From Parabacteroides goldsteinii DSM 19448 = WAL 12034 (GTDB taxonomy: Bacteria > Bacteroidota > Bacteroidia > Bacteroidales > Tannerellaceae): a DNA stretch of 64,000 bases. A program made the translations under genes and the position numbers. Below, in pieces: positions 1 to 7,617 of this stretch. The DNA is taken from assembly GCF_000969835.1 (NCBI RefSeq), contig NZ_KQ033912.1, positions 248,001-312,000 on the forward strand, written 5' to 3'. The notes beneath the pieces are model-generated. The model was not told where the DNA came from. It worked only from the letters and a program-made list of their open reading frames with translations, and ran no database searches. Numbering within the stretch: position 1 is the first letter of the stretch; each line of letters begins with the position of its first letter.

Positions 1-370
1 TATTACTTGTTTTATTTAGTTTATTTATAGGGGTCTGATTAGGTATCAGATTAGGTGTTAAGTTAGGTGTCAAGTTAGGTATTAAGTTAGGTGTCAAAAT
101 TTGATACCTTGTTTTATCTTTTTGACCTTTTCCACCGGAAATAAATTTAATTAAACCCGCCTGAGATAACCGGTTCCTGGCTGTCTTCATTGTATTTAAT
201 GACACTCCCACATTAGCAGATGTTTTATCATCTTTATGCGTCCAGTTATCCGCCCAGCCTAAACGATTTGCTGTTTTTACCAAGTAAAAATACAGTCTCG
301 TTTCACAGCAGGAGAATTGCCATTGCTCATCCAATTCCCAAAACCGATTTATTAATTCAATATAATTCAT
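1..370 (-). CDS. Phage replication protein, N-terminal part (partial)
   Basis: An open frame begins with ATG at 370 and runs off the left edge of the window. It overlaps the upstream nuclease stop in an ATGA arrangement, so it is the next gene of the early operon. The first 90 or so residues look like a winged-helix domain (ETRLYFYLVKTAN, then VGVSLNTMKTARNRLSQAGLI), typical of phage O/DnaD-like replication initiators. A proline-asparagine linker made of TPNL/IPNL units follows, encoded by five 12-bp direct repeats. Replication function is inferred from the fold-like N-terminus and the operon position; the C-terminal half is not visible. Confidence 0.6.
   Translation of the reverse strand, partial: MNYIELINRFWELDEQWQFSCCETRLYFYLVKTANRLGWADNWTHKDDKTSANVGVSLNTMKTARNRLSQAGLIKFISGGKGQKDKTRYQILTPNLIPNLTPNLTPNLIPNQTPINKLNKTSN
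37..96. repeat. Five tandem 12-bp repeats inside the replication gene
   Basis: Five consecutive 12-base units (37-48, 49-60, 61-72, 73-84, 85-96) follow the pattern RRTTAGGTRTYA on the plus strand. They keep the reading frame and code for a TPNL/TPNLIP linker. Lambda-type origins carry iterons inside the initiator gene, so these units could be origin iterons; a plain linker repeat is the alternative. Confidence 0.75.
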
Positions 371-720
371 CGCTCAATACCTAAATAGTTCTTGACCTCT
401 TTCATAAACTCATTCAATGACCGGCAGACAACGTATTTATTGCCTGCCGCCTCCGCTACCCTCTGCCAGTCCTTCTGCGAATCCTGCTGCGTACCTTTCT
501 TATACTTCATCTCTATGCAAAGGCTACCGTGACCACCTTTTGGAAAAAGTAAAATAAGATCAGCAACACCAGCCCGGACACCCTGCCTTTTGAGATTGGC
601 CGCTTCTATCTTGTTACGTCGGCCACCGTTCGGAACAGCGAAAAGAAGCAGTTTCAATTTTGGAAATTGTAGATTGAACCACTCTATACATGAAGATTGC
701 AGACCTGCCTCACCTTTCAT
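367..720 (-). CDS. VRR-NUC domain nuclease
   Basis: This 117-residue protein matches the stand-alone VRR-NUC fold, a PD-(D/E)XK-type nuclease common in phages next to helicases. Visible elements are the N-terminal helix with QSSCIEW, the 'PNGG' turn near residue 31, the 'GVRAGVADLILLFP' strand carrying the acidic residue near 53, and the 'SLCIEMKYKKGTQQDSQKDW' core with Glu and Lys near 70-73. Its start overlaps the end of the SNF2 helicase gene by four bases (ATGA), so the two are probably translationally coupled and may act together on replication or recombination intermediates. Confidence 0.85.
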   Translation of the reverse strand: MKGEAGLQSSCIEWFNLQFPKLKLLLFAVPNGGRRNKIEAANLKRQGVRAGVADLILLFPKGGHGSLCIEMKYKKGTQQDSQKDWQRVAEAAGNKYVVCRSLNEFMKEVKNYLGIER

Positions 721-3527
721 ATTGCATTGCTGAATAGTGCACCATCCAGACGACGATCGAACGGAGACGTGCTTGTTTCACTTTTCTTGATTCCTGATTT
801 AGCAGACATTTTCAAAATCATTGCATCGACAGTTTTCTCCGGTACCTGATCATCTGTCCCGGTTACATCGTTTGCTATGTCTTTCTTTGTCTGAATAATA
901 TCCCATATCGATTCATCAATTGTATTTTTTCCAAGGAAGTAATAACAATTCACACTATTCTTTTGACCGATACGGTGCGCTCTATCTTCCGCCTGCTCAC
1001 AATCGGCAAATGTCCACGGGAACTCAACAAAGGCAACTCGGCTACTAGCTGTCAATGTAAGACCTACCCCTGCCGATTTATAATTACAGATGATAAGGTT
1101 ACATTTCGGATCATTTTGAAACCGATCAACGGCATCCTGTCGTTCCTGGCTGGTATTGTCTCCAACGATGGTAACTGCATTAGGGAATACTTTCTTTATC
1201 TCCTGTACAACCTCTTTGAGGAAGGCAAAAACAATCAACTTTTCACCGGAATCAATTATATCCTGGATAAACTCTACGGCTGCCGATATTTTTCCTCTAG
1301 CTGCAATTTGTCGGAGTTTCTGCATTTGTACCATCACTTTACCACGTTCGGCCCGTCGTAACTTTTCATCATCAGCATTTTCATAAGCAGCTAAATAACT
1401 AAGCAGATCATGTTCTGCATCCTGATATTCTTTTCTGTTTGTGATATCCACATTCACAACCTGACGCATCTTATCCGGCAGCTGATCCAAAACCTTTGCT
1501 TTCTCCCTCCGGAAGAAACCGGTATTCCATAATCGCCAGTTTAGCATCTCCAAATTACTTGCCTGCCGTGGTCCCTGCATAAAGTTTGCTTCAAAACTCT
1601 TATATCCTCCGAAATCATCCAAACGATTCATAATCTTTAATTGCTGGATCAGGTCACCCGGACCATTGATCGAAGGTGTTCCAGTGAGCAGGAAACGATA
1701 TTCCTTTCCCTGGCATAACTTGTAACAAATCTTTGATTGCTGTGTCTTACTTGACTTACATCGGTGGCTTTCATCAATGATCACACACTTAAACAAACTG
1801 GCTACCGGCTTTAGCTTAATCGACCGGGTTACACCACCGGCAAAGTCTTCAACAAAAAACTTTTTCAATGATTCATAATTCGTAATGAAAACATCACAGC
1901 ACCCCATTTCGTAATACCGGTGCCAGTTGTTTTTATTCCGATCATCAAGGATAATCGCATCTTTTCCTGTGAATTTCTTCCATTCCCGTTGCCAGTTGAT
2001 CTTTAGACTGGCGGGACAGATCACCAATACCGGCCATGTTTTTGCTATAAAAGATGTACCGATAGCCTGAAGGGTATTATGAGTTACCACAAATTCATCT
2101 GTTAAATACAGTTCATCTGGAGCATCAACCTTGATGCACCGACACTCTTCCTTCCTATCCAGTTCTATATTCTCTATATAACGTGAACAATAGTTTCCTC
2201 TCTGAATTTTATATCGCTCAGCTTTACGCACTGTACTGAATGGATTAAACCGCGTAGTAATTATGACCTGATATTCGATAGATTTTCCTTCATTCATGCG
2301 ATCATATTCCCTTATATGAGCCAAGCCACCTAACGATTGAACCAGCTCTACAACATTATCACATAATTTGCGACTCATTGAGTGATAGATCATTCGTGCC
2401 CTTCCACTTGTGATAGACCCATCTGTATCCATCAGACCACGAAGTAACTCAATACGCTGTTCTATATCACCATACAAGTATTCGTTAGGTATAAACTTAT
2501 CTTCCGATTTGACATCAATGTTCAAACGACGGATCTCGGCTAAAAAATGATTCACATGCTTACCATCCGAATTACATATACAGTATCTTGGACAAGTAGC
2601 AATATTATCGCCTCTTAATCGCATGTAATCAGGAAGAAGTTTTTTTATCTTTTGGTGAATATCACTGTCAATATCAGGATTACTGAGACAAACAACACCA
2701 TTGCATAAATTTCCATCACCAATCAAAGCGCCAAGGATATATGGATGTATTATGTAATTCTTATGCGAATACTTAACCGGATCACACACAGGAATTTCCC
2801 AGCGTAATATTGGCTTACGACCACTTGCTTTGCGGCTTGGTGAAATATTCCATCTAAGTCCTTTTTTTAAAATATCCTCCGTACTCATCGTCTTCCATCC
2901 TTGATTACGTTTTCTCATATTCACATCCCTGACATTCCACAAATGCTCAAGACCTGCATAACATACAGCACCATCATTGAATGTAAACCGATATACATCT
3001 TTTACCCCATGATCGAATATACCGGTAACATGATAGACATTTCCATCCCGTCCAAATAGCTCATCTCCTGCCCTTAAATCCCCCATCTTCCGAAATCCCG
3101 ATGGAGTGGCAATTAGCGCACTGTAAGGTTCCATTTTTCCTAAACCAGGTTGATCCCCGAAGAAACACCGCTTTTTCTGTAAAGCATAGGCAATACCTTG
3201 TTTCTGATATGGGAAAGGTTCTATCTTTAACCCATGCGGTGAAAGTAATTCCGGCATCGGAGGAAGCGTATAGTGAACGTCCGGTCTTGAAGCCTGAGCT
3301 CCTTTTTGTACACTTTTCTCATAGCCTTTTTTCACAGCCCAGTTAGCAAAAATGTCGACATAGGCCTTTTGAGTATATTTTCCAGGTGGATAGAAACTTT
3401 TAGGTATCACCCACATATTTAGTTTGCTGTCAAACTTCCGTCCAGGAATACGTTTGACAACATCAATCATAAGCGGATGATACTTAAATTGCAGGAAATA
3501 ATTCTTTTCGTCTTCTTGGATTAACAT
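717..3527 (-). CDS. SNF2-family DNA helicase/ATPase interrupted by an intein
   Basis: The 936-residue precursor contains a phage SNF2-type helicase of about 583 residues once the intein (residues 132-484) is removed. The N-terminus resembles the HARP/SMARCAL1-like region (RIPGRKFDSKLNMWVIP). The Walker A motif GDQPGLGK|T is split between Lys131 and Thr485 by the intein. After it come motif II (VIIDESH), motif III (LLTGTP) and motifs V-VI (GVGLTLTASS, then QAEDRAHRIGQ). All helicase motifs are present, so the spliced protein should be active, probably as a fork-remodelling or replication helicase of the phage. It overlaps both neighbours (717-720 and 3521-3527) in the early operon. Confidence 0.92.
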   Translation of the reverse strand: MLIQEDEKNYFLQFKYHPLMIDVVKRIPGRKFDSKLNMWVIPKSFYPPGKYTQKAYVDIFANWAVKKGYEKSVQKGAQASRPDVHYTLPPMPELLSPHGLKIEPFPYQKQGIAYALQKKRCFFGDQPGLGKMEPYSALIATPSGFRKMGDLRAGDELFGRDGNVYHVTGIFDHGVKDVYRFTFNDGAVCYAGLEHLWNVRDVNMRKRNQGWKTMSTEDILKKGLRWNISPSRKASGRKPILRWEIPVCDPVKYSHKNYIIHPYILGALIGDGNLCNGVVCLSNPDIDSDIHQKIKKLLPDYMRLRGDNIATCPRYCICNSDGKHVNHFLAEIRRLNIDVKSEDKFIPNEYLYGDIEQRIELLRGLMDTDGSITSGRARMIYHSMSRKLCDNVVELVQSLGGLAHIREYDRMNEGKSIEYQVIITTRFNPFSTVRKAERYKIQRGNYCSRYIENIELDRKEECRCIKVDAPDELYLTDEFVVTHNTLQAIGTSFIAKTWPVLVICPASLKINWQREWKKFTGKDAIILDDRNKNNWHRYYEMGCCDVFITNYESLKKFFVEDFAGGVTRSIKLKPVASLFKCVIIDESHRCKSSKTQQSKICYKLCQGKEYRFLLTGTPSINGPGDLIQQLKIMNRLDDFGGYKSFEANFMQGPRQASNLEMLNWRLWNTGFFRREKAKVLDQLPDKMRQVVNVDITNRKEYQDAEHDLLSYLAAYENADDEKLRRAERGKVMVQMQKLRQIAARGKISAAVEFIQDIIDSGEKLIVFAFLKEVVQEIKKVFPNAVTIVGDNTSQERQDAVDRFQNDPKCNLIICNYKSAGVGLTLTASSRVAFVEFPWTFADCEQAEDRAHRIGQKNSVNCYYFLGKNTIDESIWDIIQTKKDIANDVTGTDDQVPEKTVDAMILKMSAKSGIKKSETSTSPFDRRLDGALFSNAI
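2076..3134 (-). other. Class 3-type intein with LAGLIDADG homing endonuclease
   Basis: A 353-residue insertion (precursor residues 132-484) interrupts the Walker A motif between Lys and Thr. Its first residue is Met, so it has no N-terminal Cys or Ser nucleophile. It ends in VVTHN followed by extein Thr. Block A reads TPSGFRKMGDL. Block B reads EHLWNV with His195 and Trp197, block F has RCIKVD with Cys464, and block G has Thr482 before HN. This Trp-Cys-Thr set is the signature of class 3 inteins, which start splicing from the block F Cys. Two LAGLIDADG motifs (YILGALIGDGN at 263-273 and LLRGLMDTDGS at 361-371) indicate an intact homing endonuclease domain. Splicing activity is inferred. Confidence 0.88.
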
Positions 3528-4183
3528 GCTGCTGCTGTTGCAAGAGGTTGATTTTTCGGTTTACGTCCTCGCTTCGGTTTCTCAACAGTGATCGGAGTAA
3601 CTACTCCGGTATCCGTATCTACCATTTTTCCGGCTTCAAACGGAGCGTCCGGTACTGCTTCAAAGTCTAGCGTCGTTTGAGTTATAGCAAATTTTTGATT
3701 GAACAAATATTCTTTTACTTCATAAATCACTGCCTGTACAGCCAGGTTCAATTCATTAATGTAAGGATATTCAAATTCACTATCCGATGATTCCAACGCC
3801 TGAGCAGGAGAACAGAAATCAACTGAACCACCAATTTGAAGATACCGTTCACCCATCAAAATGACCGTATTGGTACTACTATCATTCTTTCCCATTTTGA
3901 TACCGTAAACATCAGCATTCTTAAAATCATCGTCGTCACCGATCAGATTATCCATTCCAACAATCGCAGCTCGCTGACTTACTTTATCGGATTCTTTCAT
4001 TTCTGTGAGAAGAATAAAATGAGGAATCAATTTCTTGAATGCATTTGTACAATCAATATGTGCCGGTATCTCAGACTTAACAGCGATGTCCTTGTCACCC
4101 TCCGGACGGAACTCCGTATAAGTTACTGTCAACTGACGACCATTCAAAACGGCCTTTTTAATTTTAGGTTCTCTTTCTTCCAT
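3521..4183 (-). CDS. Conserved phage hypothetical protein with basic tail
   Basis: I do not recognise this 220-residue protein beyond its place in the early recombination/replication operon. Residues 1-180 look like one globular alpha/beta domain with a possible strand-rich start (AVLNGRQLTVTYTEF). The C-terminus is a short basic segment, VEKPKRGRKPKNQP, resembling an AT-hook core (RGRKP), followed by an alanine-rich end. The gene overlaps the helicase start by seven bases. DNA binding through the tail is an inference from the motif alone. Confidence 0.7.
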   Translation of the reverse strand: MEEREPKIKKAVLNGRQLTVTYTEFRPEGDKDIAVKSEIPAHIDCTNAFKKLIPHFILLTEMKESDKVSQRAAIVGMDNLIGDDDDFKNADVYGIKMGKNDSSTNTVILMGERYLQIGGSVDFCSPAQALESSDSEFEYPYINELNLAVQAVIYEVKEYLFNQKFAITQTTLDFEAVPDAPFEAGKMVDTDTGVVTPITVEKPKRGRKPKNQPLATAAAC

Positions 4184-4187
4184 ACTA

Positions 4188-4379
4188 TCAACGAATTAAT
4201 GTGTTATACTTTTCCGGGCATGTGGTCATTACTATTGCAGAACCAATCACTAACCGGGTTAATTTTTTCGCTTTCAACAACCTTTTTTCAGTGGCTTTTA
4301 CTGATTTTACTAAAGTCTGTTTAGCGGTTTCACTCTCATGTTCATGGGCGAGATTCCCAATCTTAACCTGTTTTTCCAT
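4188..4379 (-). CDS. Small basic phage protein
   Basis: A 63-residue frame fits exactly between its neighbours: it starts at 4379 one base past the NinB-like stop and ends five bases before the next start. It is rich in Lys, Glu and Thr in its first half (HESETAKQTLVKSVKATEKRLLKAKK) and is probably helical there, with a short hydrophobic stretch near residues 43-52. No family is recognised. Its tight fit in the operon is the main reason to accept it. Confidence 0.6.
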   Translation of the reverse strand: MEKQVKIGNLAHEHESETAKQTLVKSVKATEKRLLKAKKLTRLVIGSAIVMTTCPEKYNTLIR

Positions 4380-4380
4380 C

Positions 4381-4806
4381 TTAATACCTTATGTGTTCAT
4401 ACCTGTTTGTAAATGAGTTGAAATATTGATCGTCCGGAGACGGTAACCTTATACCGAATTCGCTAGCGGCATCCGCCTGTACTTTGTTGAGAAATACAGT
4501 CATTTCAGCCGTATTAAGTTTCGATGTAGTCCGGACGACAATTTCCTCTTTACCATTAATGAATACATTTCGCCAAAGGAACTTTTTACAGTAATATTCA
4601 TATACATCTTGTTTCAGTGTACCTGTTTCATCTTCTATACAAGTAAGCCACATCCACATAAGGGCATTTTGGTCAACAGTGCGTTTCTTGACTTTCTTCT
4701 TTATTTCAAGCGTATATTCACCGTTGGCAACAAGATTAAAGAGAAGCTCGATCGGCTGACCTTGCCACTTGATTACTCCTTGTTCCTTGACAAATCGTGT
4801 TTTCAT
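4381..4806 (-). CDS. NinB-like phage recombination protein
   Basis: The 141-residue product resembles the NinB/Orf family of phage recombination mediators. These act with single-strand binding protein and single-strand annealing or RecA-type pathways. Supporting features are the 'KKRTVDQNALMWMWL' segment near residues 40-55, matching the family's 'RTxxQNAxxWa' signature, and the C-terminal 'LNTAEMTVFLNKVQADAASEFGIRLPSP' region matching 'L..ae.seFi..i...aa.e.GI.LP'. The length is close to the usual NinB length. The start overlaps the nuclease stop (ATGA), so it is coupled to that gene in the early operon. Confidence 0.8.
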   Translation of the reverse strand: MKTRFVKEQGVIKWQGQPIELLFNLVANGEYTLEIKKKVKKRTVDQNALMWMWLTCIEDETGTLKQDVYEYYCKKFLWRNVFINGKEEIVVRTTSKLNTAEMTVFLNKVQADAASEFGIRLPSPDDQYFNSFTNRYEHIRY

Positions 4807-5603
4807 ATTTCAGCAAAAATCTTTTTATCAGTGATTAGATCCCGGTTCACTTCCAAAAATTCAATAAACCTTTCACAATGCCGGGCTAATAGCCCCTGGC
4901 TTTGCTGATGATCGTATTTATAAAGTTCTGGGTATTGTACTCCGGTAATGAGAGGAGTTCGGCTTGTGCCTCCTTTCAGATGATAAGCAGTGTACTCAAA
5001 AGAATCAATATCTTTAACAAGACCGGAAGAGATAAGGCAATAAGGATACACATGTCGTTGCCAACCATCTGAGTACTTTCCAAACTCATACCGGGAAGTT
5101 GTCTTAATATCGTACACCCTATTACGGTTCAGTTCATCAATGTATCCGTACAACTCAACGGTTCCGTATTTGGTAGGGAGAACAGCTTTTACAAATAACT
5201 GGCTAACAGACCCATGAAAATATTCTGCTGCCTTACAGCAGAAACGATAAGAAAAATAAAATGTTCTGTTGTTGTATGTCGCTGTAACTACATCGGCATT
5301 GATATCCTCTATGATCTGAGTTCTTACCGGTTTTCTATGGATAAAGTAATCAACAATATCATTGAATGCTGTACCCTTATCTGCGGCTTCTGAATCGAAC
5401 GGAACTCGATTAATACTGTTGAGTAGAGACTGTTTCATTTCAGTCTCTATCTCTTCATACGTCTTTTTATAATCCCCTGTCTCCTGATCTTGATTGAAAA
5501 AATGCTCAAACTCACGATCCACATGCAGATACTTTTCAAACTGATCTAAAAGAGACGGGTAGAATTTATACTTAGGCTGTTGCTGCGGCATCGGCTGATT
5601 CAT
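4803..5603 (-). CDS. PD-(D/E)XK nuclease, phage type
   Basis: A 266-residue protein of the PD-(D/E)XK superfamily, like the RecB/Cas4-type exonucleases of phages. The core is visible as 'KGTAFNDIVD' near residue 77, 'VELYGYIDEL' with the acidic residue near 158, 'VYDIKTTSRYEFGKY' with the D-x-K pair near 166-168, and the following 'DGWQRHVYPYCL' helix with the conserved Gln/Tyr. Placed between a Sak4-like ATPase and a NinB-like protein, it is probably the exonuclease that makes single-stranded ends for phage recombination. It overlaps both flanking genes. Confidence 0.82.
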   Translation of the reverse strand: MNQPMPQQQPKYKFYPSLLDQFEKYLHVDREFEHFFNQDQETGDYKKTYEEIETEMKQSLLNSINRVPFDSEAADKGTAFNDIVDYFIHRKPVRTQIIEDINADVVTATYNNRTFYFSYRFCCKAAEYFHGSVSQLFVKAVLPTKYGTVELYGYIDELNRNRVYDIKTTSRYEFGKYSDGWQRHVYPYCLISSGLVKDIDSFEYTAYHLKGGTSRTPLITGVQYPELYKYDHQQSQGLLARHCERFIEFLEVNRDLITDKKIFAEI

Positions 5604-6522
5604 ATTTCTTAGTTAATTTGTTCAACTTTAATCCCAGGCTATTACATTTATCCCGGATCATCAGACCGGCTTTCAGTTTGCTATCCCAAATATGTTGTAG
5701 CTTTCCCATGTTTTCAGTGACAGCGTTGGCGGTATCAGCATCAACAATCAACTCTACATTTTCCTTTACCACATCAATCAAAGCCTCATAATCATTACTG
5801 ATATCTGCCTGCTTTTTCAAATAAGCCTGATAGCTATCGAATATACTTGATAAGAAAATATTTTGTCCGGTAACATTGCCGGAAGCATCAATAATGATTG
5901 GTATCTTCTGCATGGGCGGGAGATTACATGTGTTCTTTGCATAGAATTTCTCTGTAGGTGACCAGCTAATCGTGCGTTCACTACCTATCGCTTGCATATA
6001 ACCAACCAGATCAAGTTCTTTTATTAAGTCCCCCGCGGATGATCCGCCAATCTCCGGACGAACAATCCGATTCTCTCCATCTTTCTCTTCTCGTTCATGG
6101 GCAACAAAAATCAAATTCTTACCCATCATTGAACATTGGGAAAGGAAATTGATAAACATTGTCTTACGAACTCCATAGCCTTTCAAAGAAAGGGAACCGT
6201 CACGCTGTCCCAACTTCGGATCGTTTTTGATAATATAGGCAGACATAAAATCCAGCATCTTCCCGGCAGTATCAATAACGATTGTTTTAAATGGAGATAA
6301 ATCTTCCTGCAATGCCTCAATCACCATGTCCCAATTTTTCACCTGTAACGTCGGACACTGAAAAGCGCCATTCACACGCTTTACACCTCCATCAAAATCC
6401 AATAATACCGGAGAAGGAGTAGACAAACCTAATGTTGACTTACCGAGACCTGGCTGTCCGTAGATCAGCGCTTTGATTGTTGTAGAAACTTCCAGTTCGG
6501 AAGGTTGTTTGAATAAACTCAT
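5572..6522 (-). CDS. Sak4-like RecA-fold ATPase (single-strand annealing)
   Basis: This 316-residue protein is a RecA-core ATPase of the phage AAA_24/Sak4 kind. Walker A is 'YGQPGLGKSTL' near residues 21-31, with an acidic strand 'VLLDFDGG' after it. Walker B is 'FKTIVIDTAGKML' near 80-90, and 'NLIFVAHE' is a sensor-like strand near 135-143. Sak4 proteins pair complementary single strands and work with phage SSB. Here it lies directly upstream of the PD-(D/E)XK nuclease and NinB-like genes, forming a recombination module. Its 3' end overlaps the nuclease gene by 32 bases. Confidence 0.82.
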   Translation of the reverse strand: MSLFKQPSELEVSTTIKALIYGQPGLGKSTLGLSTPSPVLLDFDGGVKRVNGAFQCPTLQVKNWDMVIEALQEDLSPFKTIVIDTAGKMLDFMSAYIIKNDPKLGQRDGSLSLKGYGVRKTMFINFLSQCSMMGKNLIFVAHEREEKDGENRIVRPEIGGSSAGDLIKELDLVGYMQAIGSERTISWSPTEKFYAKNTCNLPPMQKIPIIIDASGNVTGQNIFLSSIFDSYQAYLKKQADISNDYEALIDVVKENVELIVDADTANAVTENMGKLQHIWDSKLKAGLMIRDKCNSLGLKLNKLTKKYESADAAATA

Positions 6523-6549
6523 AGCTTGAAAATTAATTTGTTAGTAATA

Positions 6550-6720
6550 TTATTTAGTATTCTCTTTTTTCTTCAATTGTTTTTCCGTTACAACGACCGA
6601 TACACCAAAAACACAAGCCCAGAAAAAGACATTTCCAGGTTCCCATTTATCTGCGTTACACACAAGAAATAAGCATCCGAAAGACAGGAAAAAGAATAGG
6701 AAGGATAATAGTAGTTTCAT
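6550..6720 (-). CDS. Small membrane protein (56 aa)
   Basis: A 56-codon frame starts at 6720 in an ATGA overlap with the stop of the excisionase-like gene and ends at 6550, 27 bases before the Sak4-like start. Two hydrophobic segments are clear: residues 2-21 (LLLSFLFFFLSFGCLFLVC) and 31-44 (VFFWACVFGVSVVV). A lysine-rich tail follows (KQLKKKEN). It is probably a two-helix inner-membrane protein of unknown function. The coupling to the upstream gene is the best argument that it is expressed. Confidence 0.6.
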   Translation of the reverse strand: MKLLLSFLFFFLSFGCLFLVCNADKWEPGNVFFWACVFGVSVVVTEKQLKKKENTK

Positions 6721-7001
6721 TGTGATTTTCGATTTAGGTATTGTGTTATATCACTCTCTTTATACATTACCTTTGCCCCTATTCGGGTAGGAATCAATTC
6801 GCCACGTTTTTCTAAATTATTCATTGTCCGGTCTGTTACCCCTAACTTTTGAGCAGCTTCTTTCAATGTTATCAGACGGTCTTCAAATTGTCTTCGCAAG
6901 GGAGAAAAACGCTTATCTAAAACCTTGTCAACAGCAATCTCTATCAAATTAGCCAGTTCTGTCACAGGCATTGATATCATTAGTACAGCTTTAGTATCCA
7001 T
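6717..7001 (-). CDS. Excisionase-family (MerR-like) DNA-binding protein
   Basis: The C-terminal half of this 94-residue protein is an HTH_17/excisionase-type winged helix: 'LITLKEAAQKLGVTDRTMNNLEKRGEL' near residues 44-70, then the wing 'PTRIGAKVMYKESDITQYL'. The N-terminal 40 residues are probably helical. Such proteins serve phages and integrative elements as Xis-type directionality factors or small repressors. It is transcribed away from the distant integrase, so a transcriptional role is as likely as excision. Confidence 0.78.
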   Translation of the reverse strand: MDTKAVLMISMPVTELANLIEIAVDKVLDKRFSPLRRQFEDRLITLKEAAQKLGVTDRTMNNLEKRGELIPTRIGAKVMYKESDITQYLNRKSQ

Positions 7002-7003
7002 TA

Positions 7004-7342
7004 TTATGCAACCATTAATTCATATTCAAAACGTCCTCTTATCCTCCGGGCTCTACATGCAACCTGATCCCAATTTCCCCAAGTTGAAAGAAAGAGAGAT
7101 AGAAAAAAGATTGCTAACATTTGCCGGGCATCTTGTAGATTAAATTCAATCCCATATATCAACCGGAAGAATTCTTTTATCAATCCAATCTGGGTAGTTA
7201 CACCCAGTTTGGCCATTGCCGACTTTATCTGATTTTTTTCGGTGTGTTCCGATACACAGCGTTTATCGGCTGCCACTTTTACAACCTCATGTTCTGCCAG
7301 ATAAAGTACTGCATCCGTTTCCGAAGCGGTTAACGGAATCAT
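7004..7342 (-). CDS. LuxR-type HTH protein with a hydrophobic segment
   Basis: Residues 3-60 look like a LuxR/GerE-type helix-turn-helix: LTASETDAVLYLAEHEV, VAADKRCVSEHTEKNQI, then AMAKLGVTTQIGLI. A hydrophobic stretch near residues 77-90 (MLAIFFLSLFLSTW) could be one membrane helix, followed by a basic C-terminus. The arrangement is known from Bacteroidales mobile elements, but its targets are unknown. Its stop is two bases from the next start and its own start overlaps the previous stop, so it sits inside the coupled early operon. Confidence 0.7.
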   Translation of the reverse strand: MIPLTASETDAVLYLAEHEVVKVAADKRCVSEHTEKNQIKSAMAKLGVTTQIGLIKEFFRLIYGIEFNLQDARQMLAIFFLSLFLSTWGNWDQVACRARRIRGRFEYELMVA

Positions 7343-7593
7343 ATTTGAGACAGTTTTCTTTTAAGTTCCTCCGCCATCTTTTTGCGTTGAGCAACTTTAG
7401 GTTTTAGATACGCGACAGCCTCACACAAAACTTTGTATTCGGCATCATACCATTTCTCTTCATCAGGGCCTTTCTCATGTTTCATCATAGTATTAAATGT
7501 CTGGTGTGATACACCAGCTCGTTCACATATGGCCTTTTTATCTCCGTACTGTTTGTTTATACGGATAAATTCAATTGCTTCTTGTGCAGTCAT
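7339..7593 (-). CDS. Small HTH DNA-binding protein
   Basis: I take the ATG at 7593 rather than an upstream one at 7677, because the sequence above 7593 belongs to a structured, probably untranslated stretch. The 84-residue product begins 'TAQEAIEFIRINKQYGDKKAICERAGVSHQTFNTMM', a helix-turn-helix with its recognition helix near residues 27-36. A lysine-rich helical tail follows. Its role is probably regulation within the early operon; no target is identifiable. Confidence 0.65.
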   Translation of the reverse strand: MTAQEAIEFIRINKQYGDKKAICERAGVSHQTFNTMMKHEKGPDEEKWYDAEYKVLCEAVAYLKPKVAQRKKMAEELKRKLSQI

Positions 7594-7617
7594 AATTAAT
7601 TTTATTATTGATTTGAT

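Noticed and set aside
37..96. CRISPR-like reading of the 12-bp repeats
   Set aside because: Units are contiguous, far too short, without spacers, and inside a reading frame.
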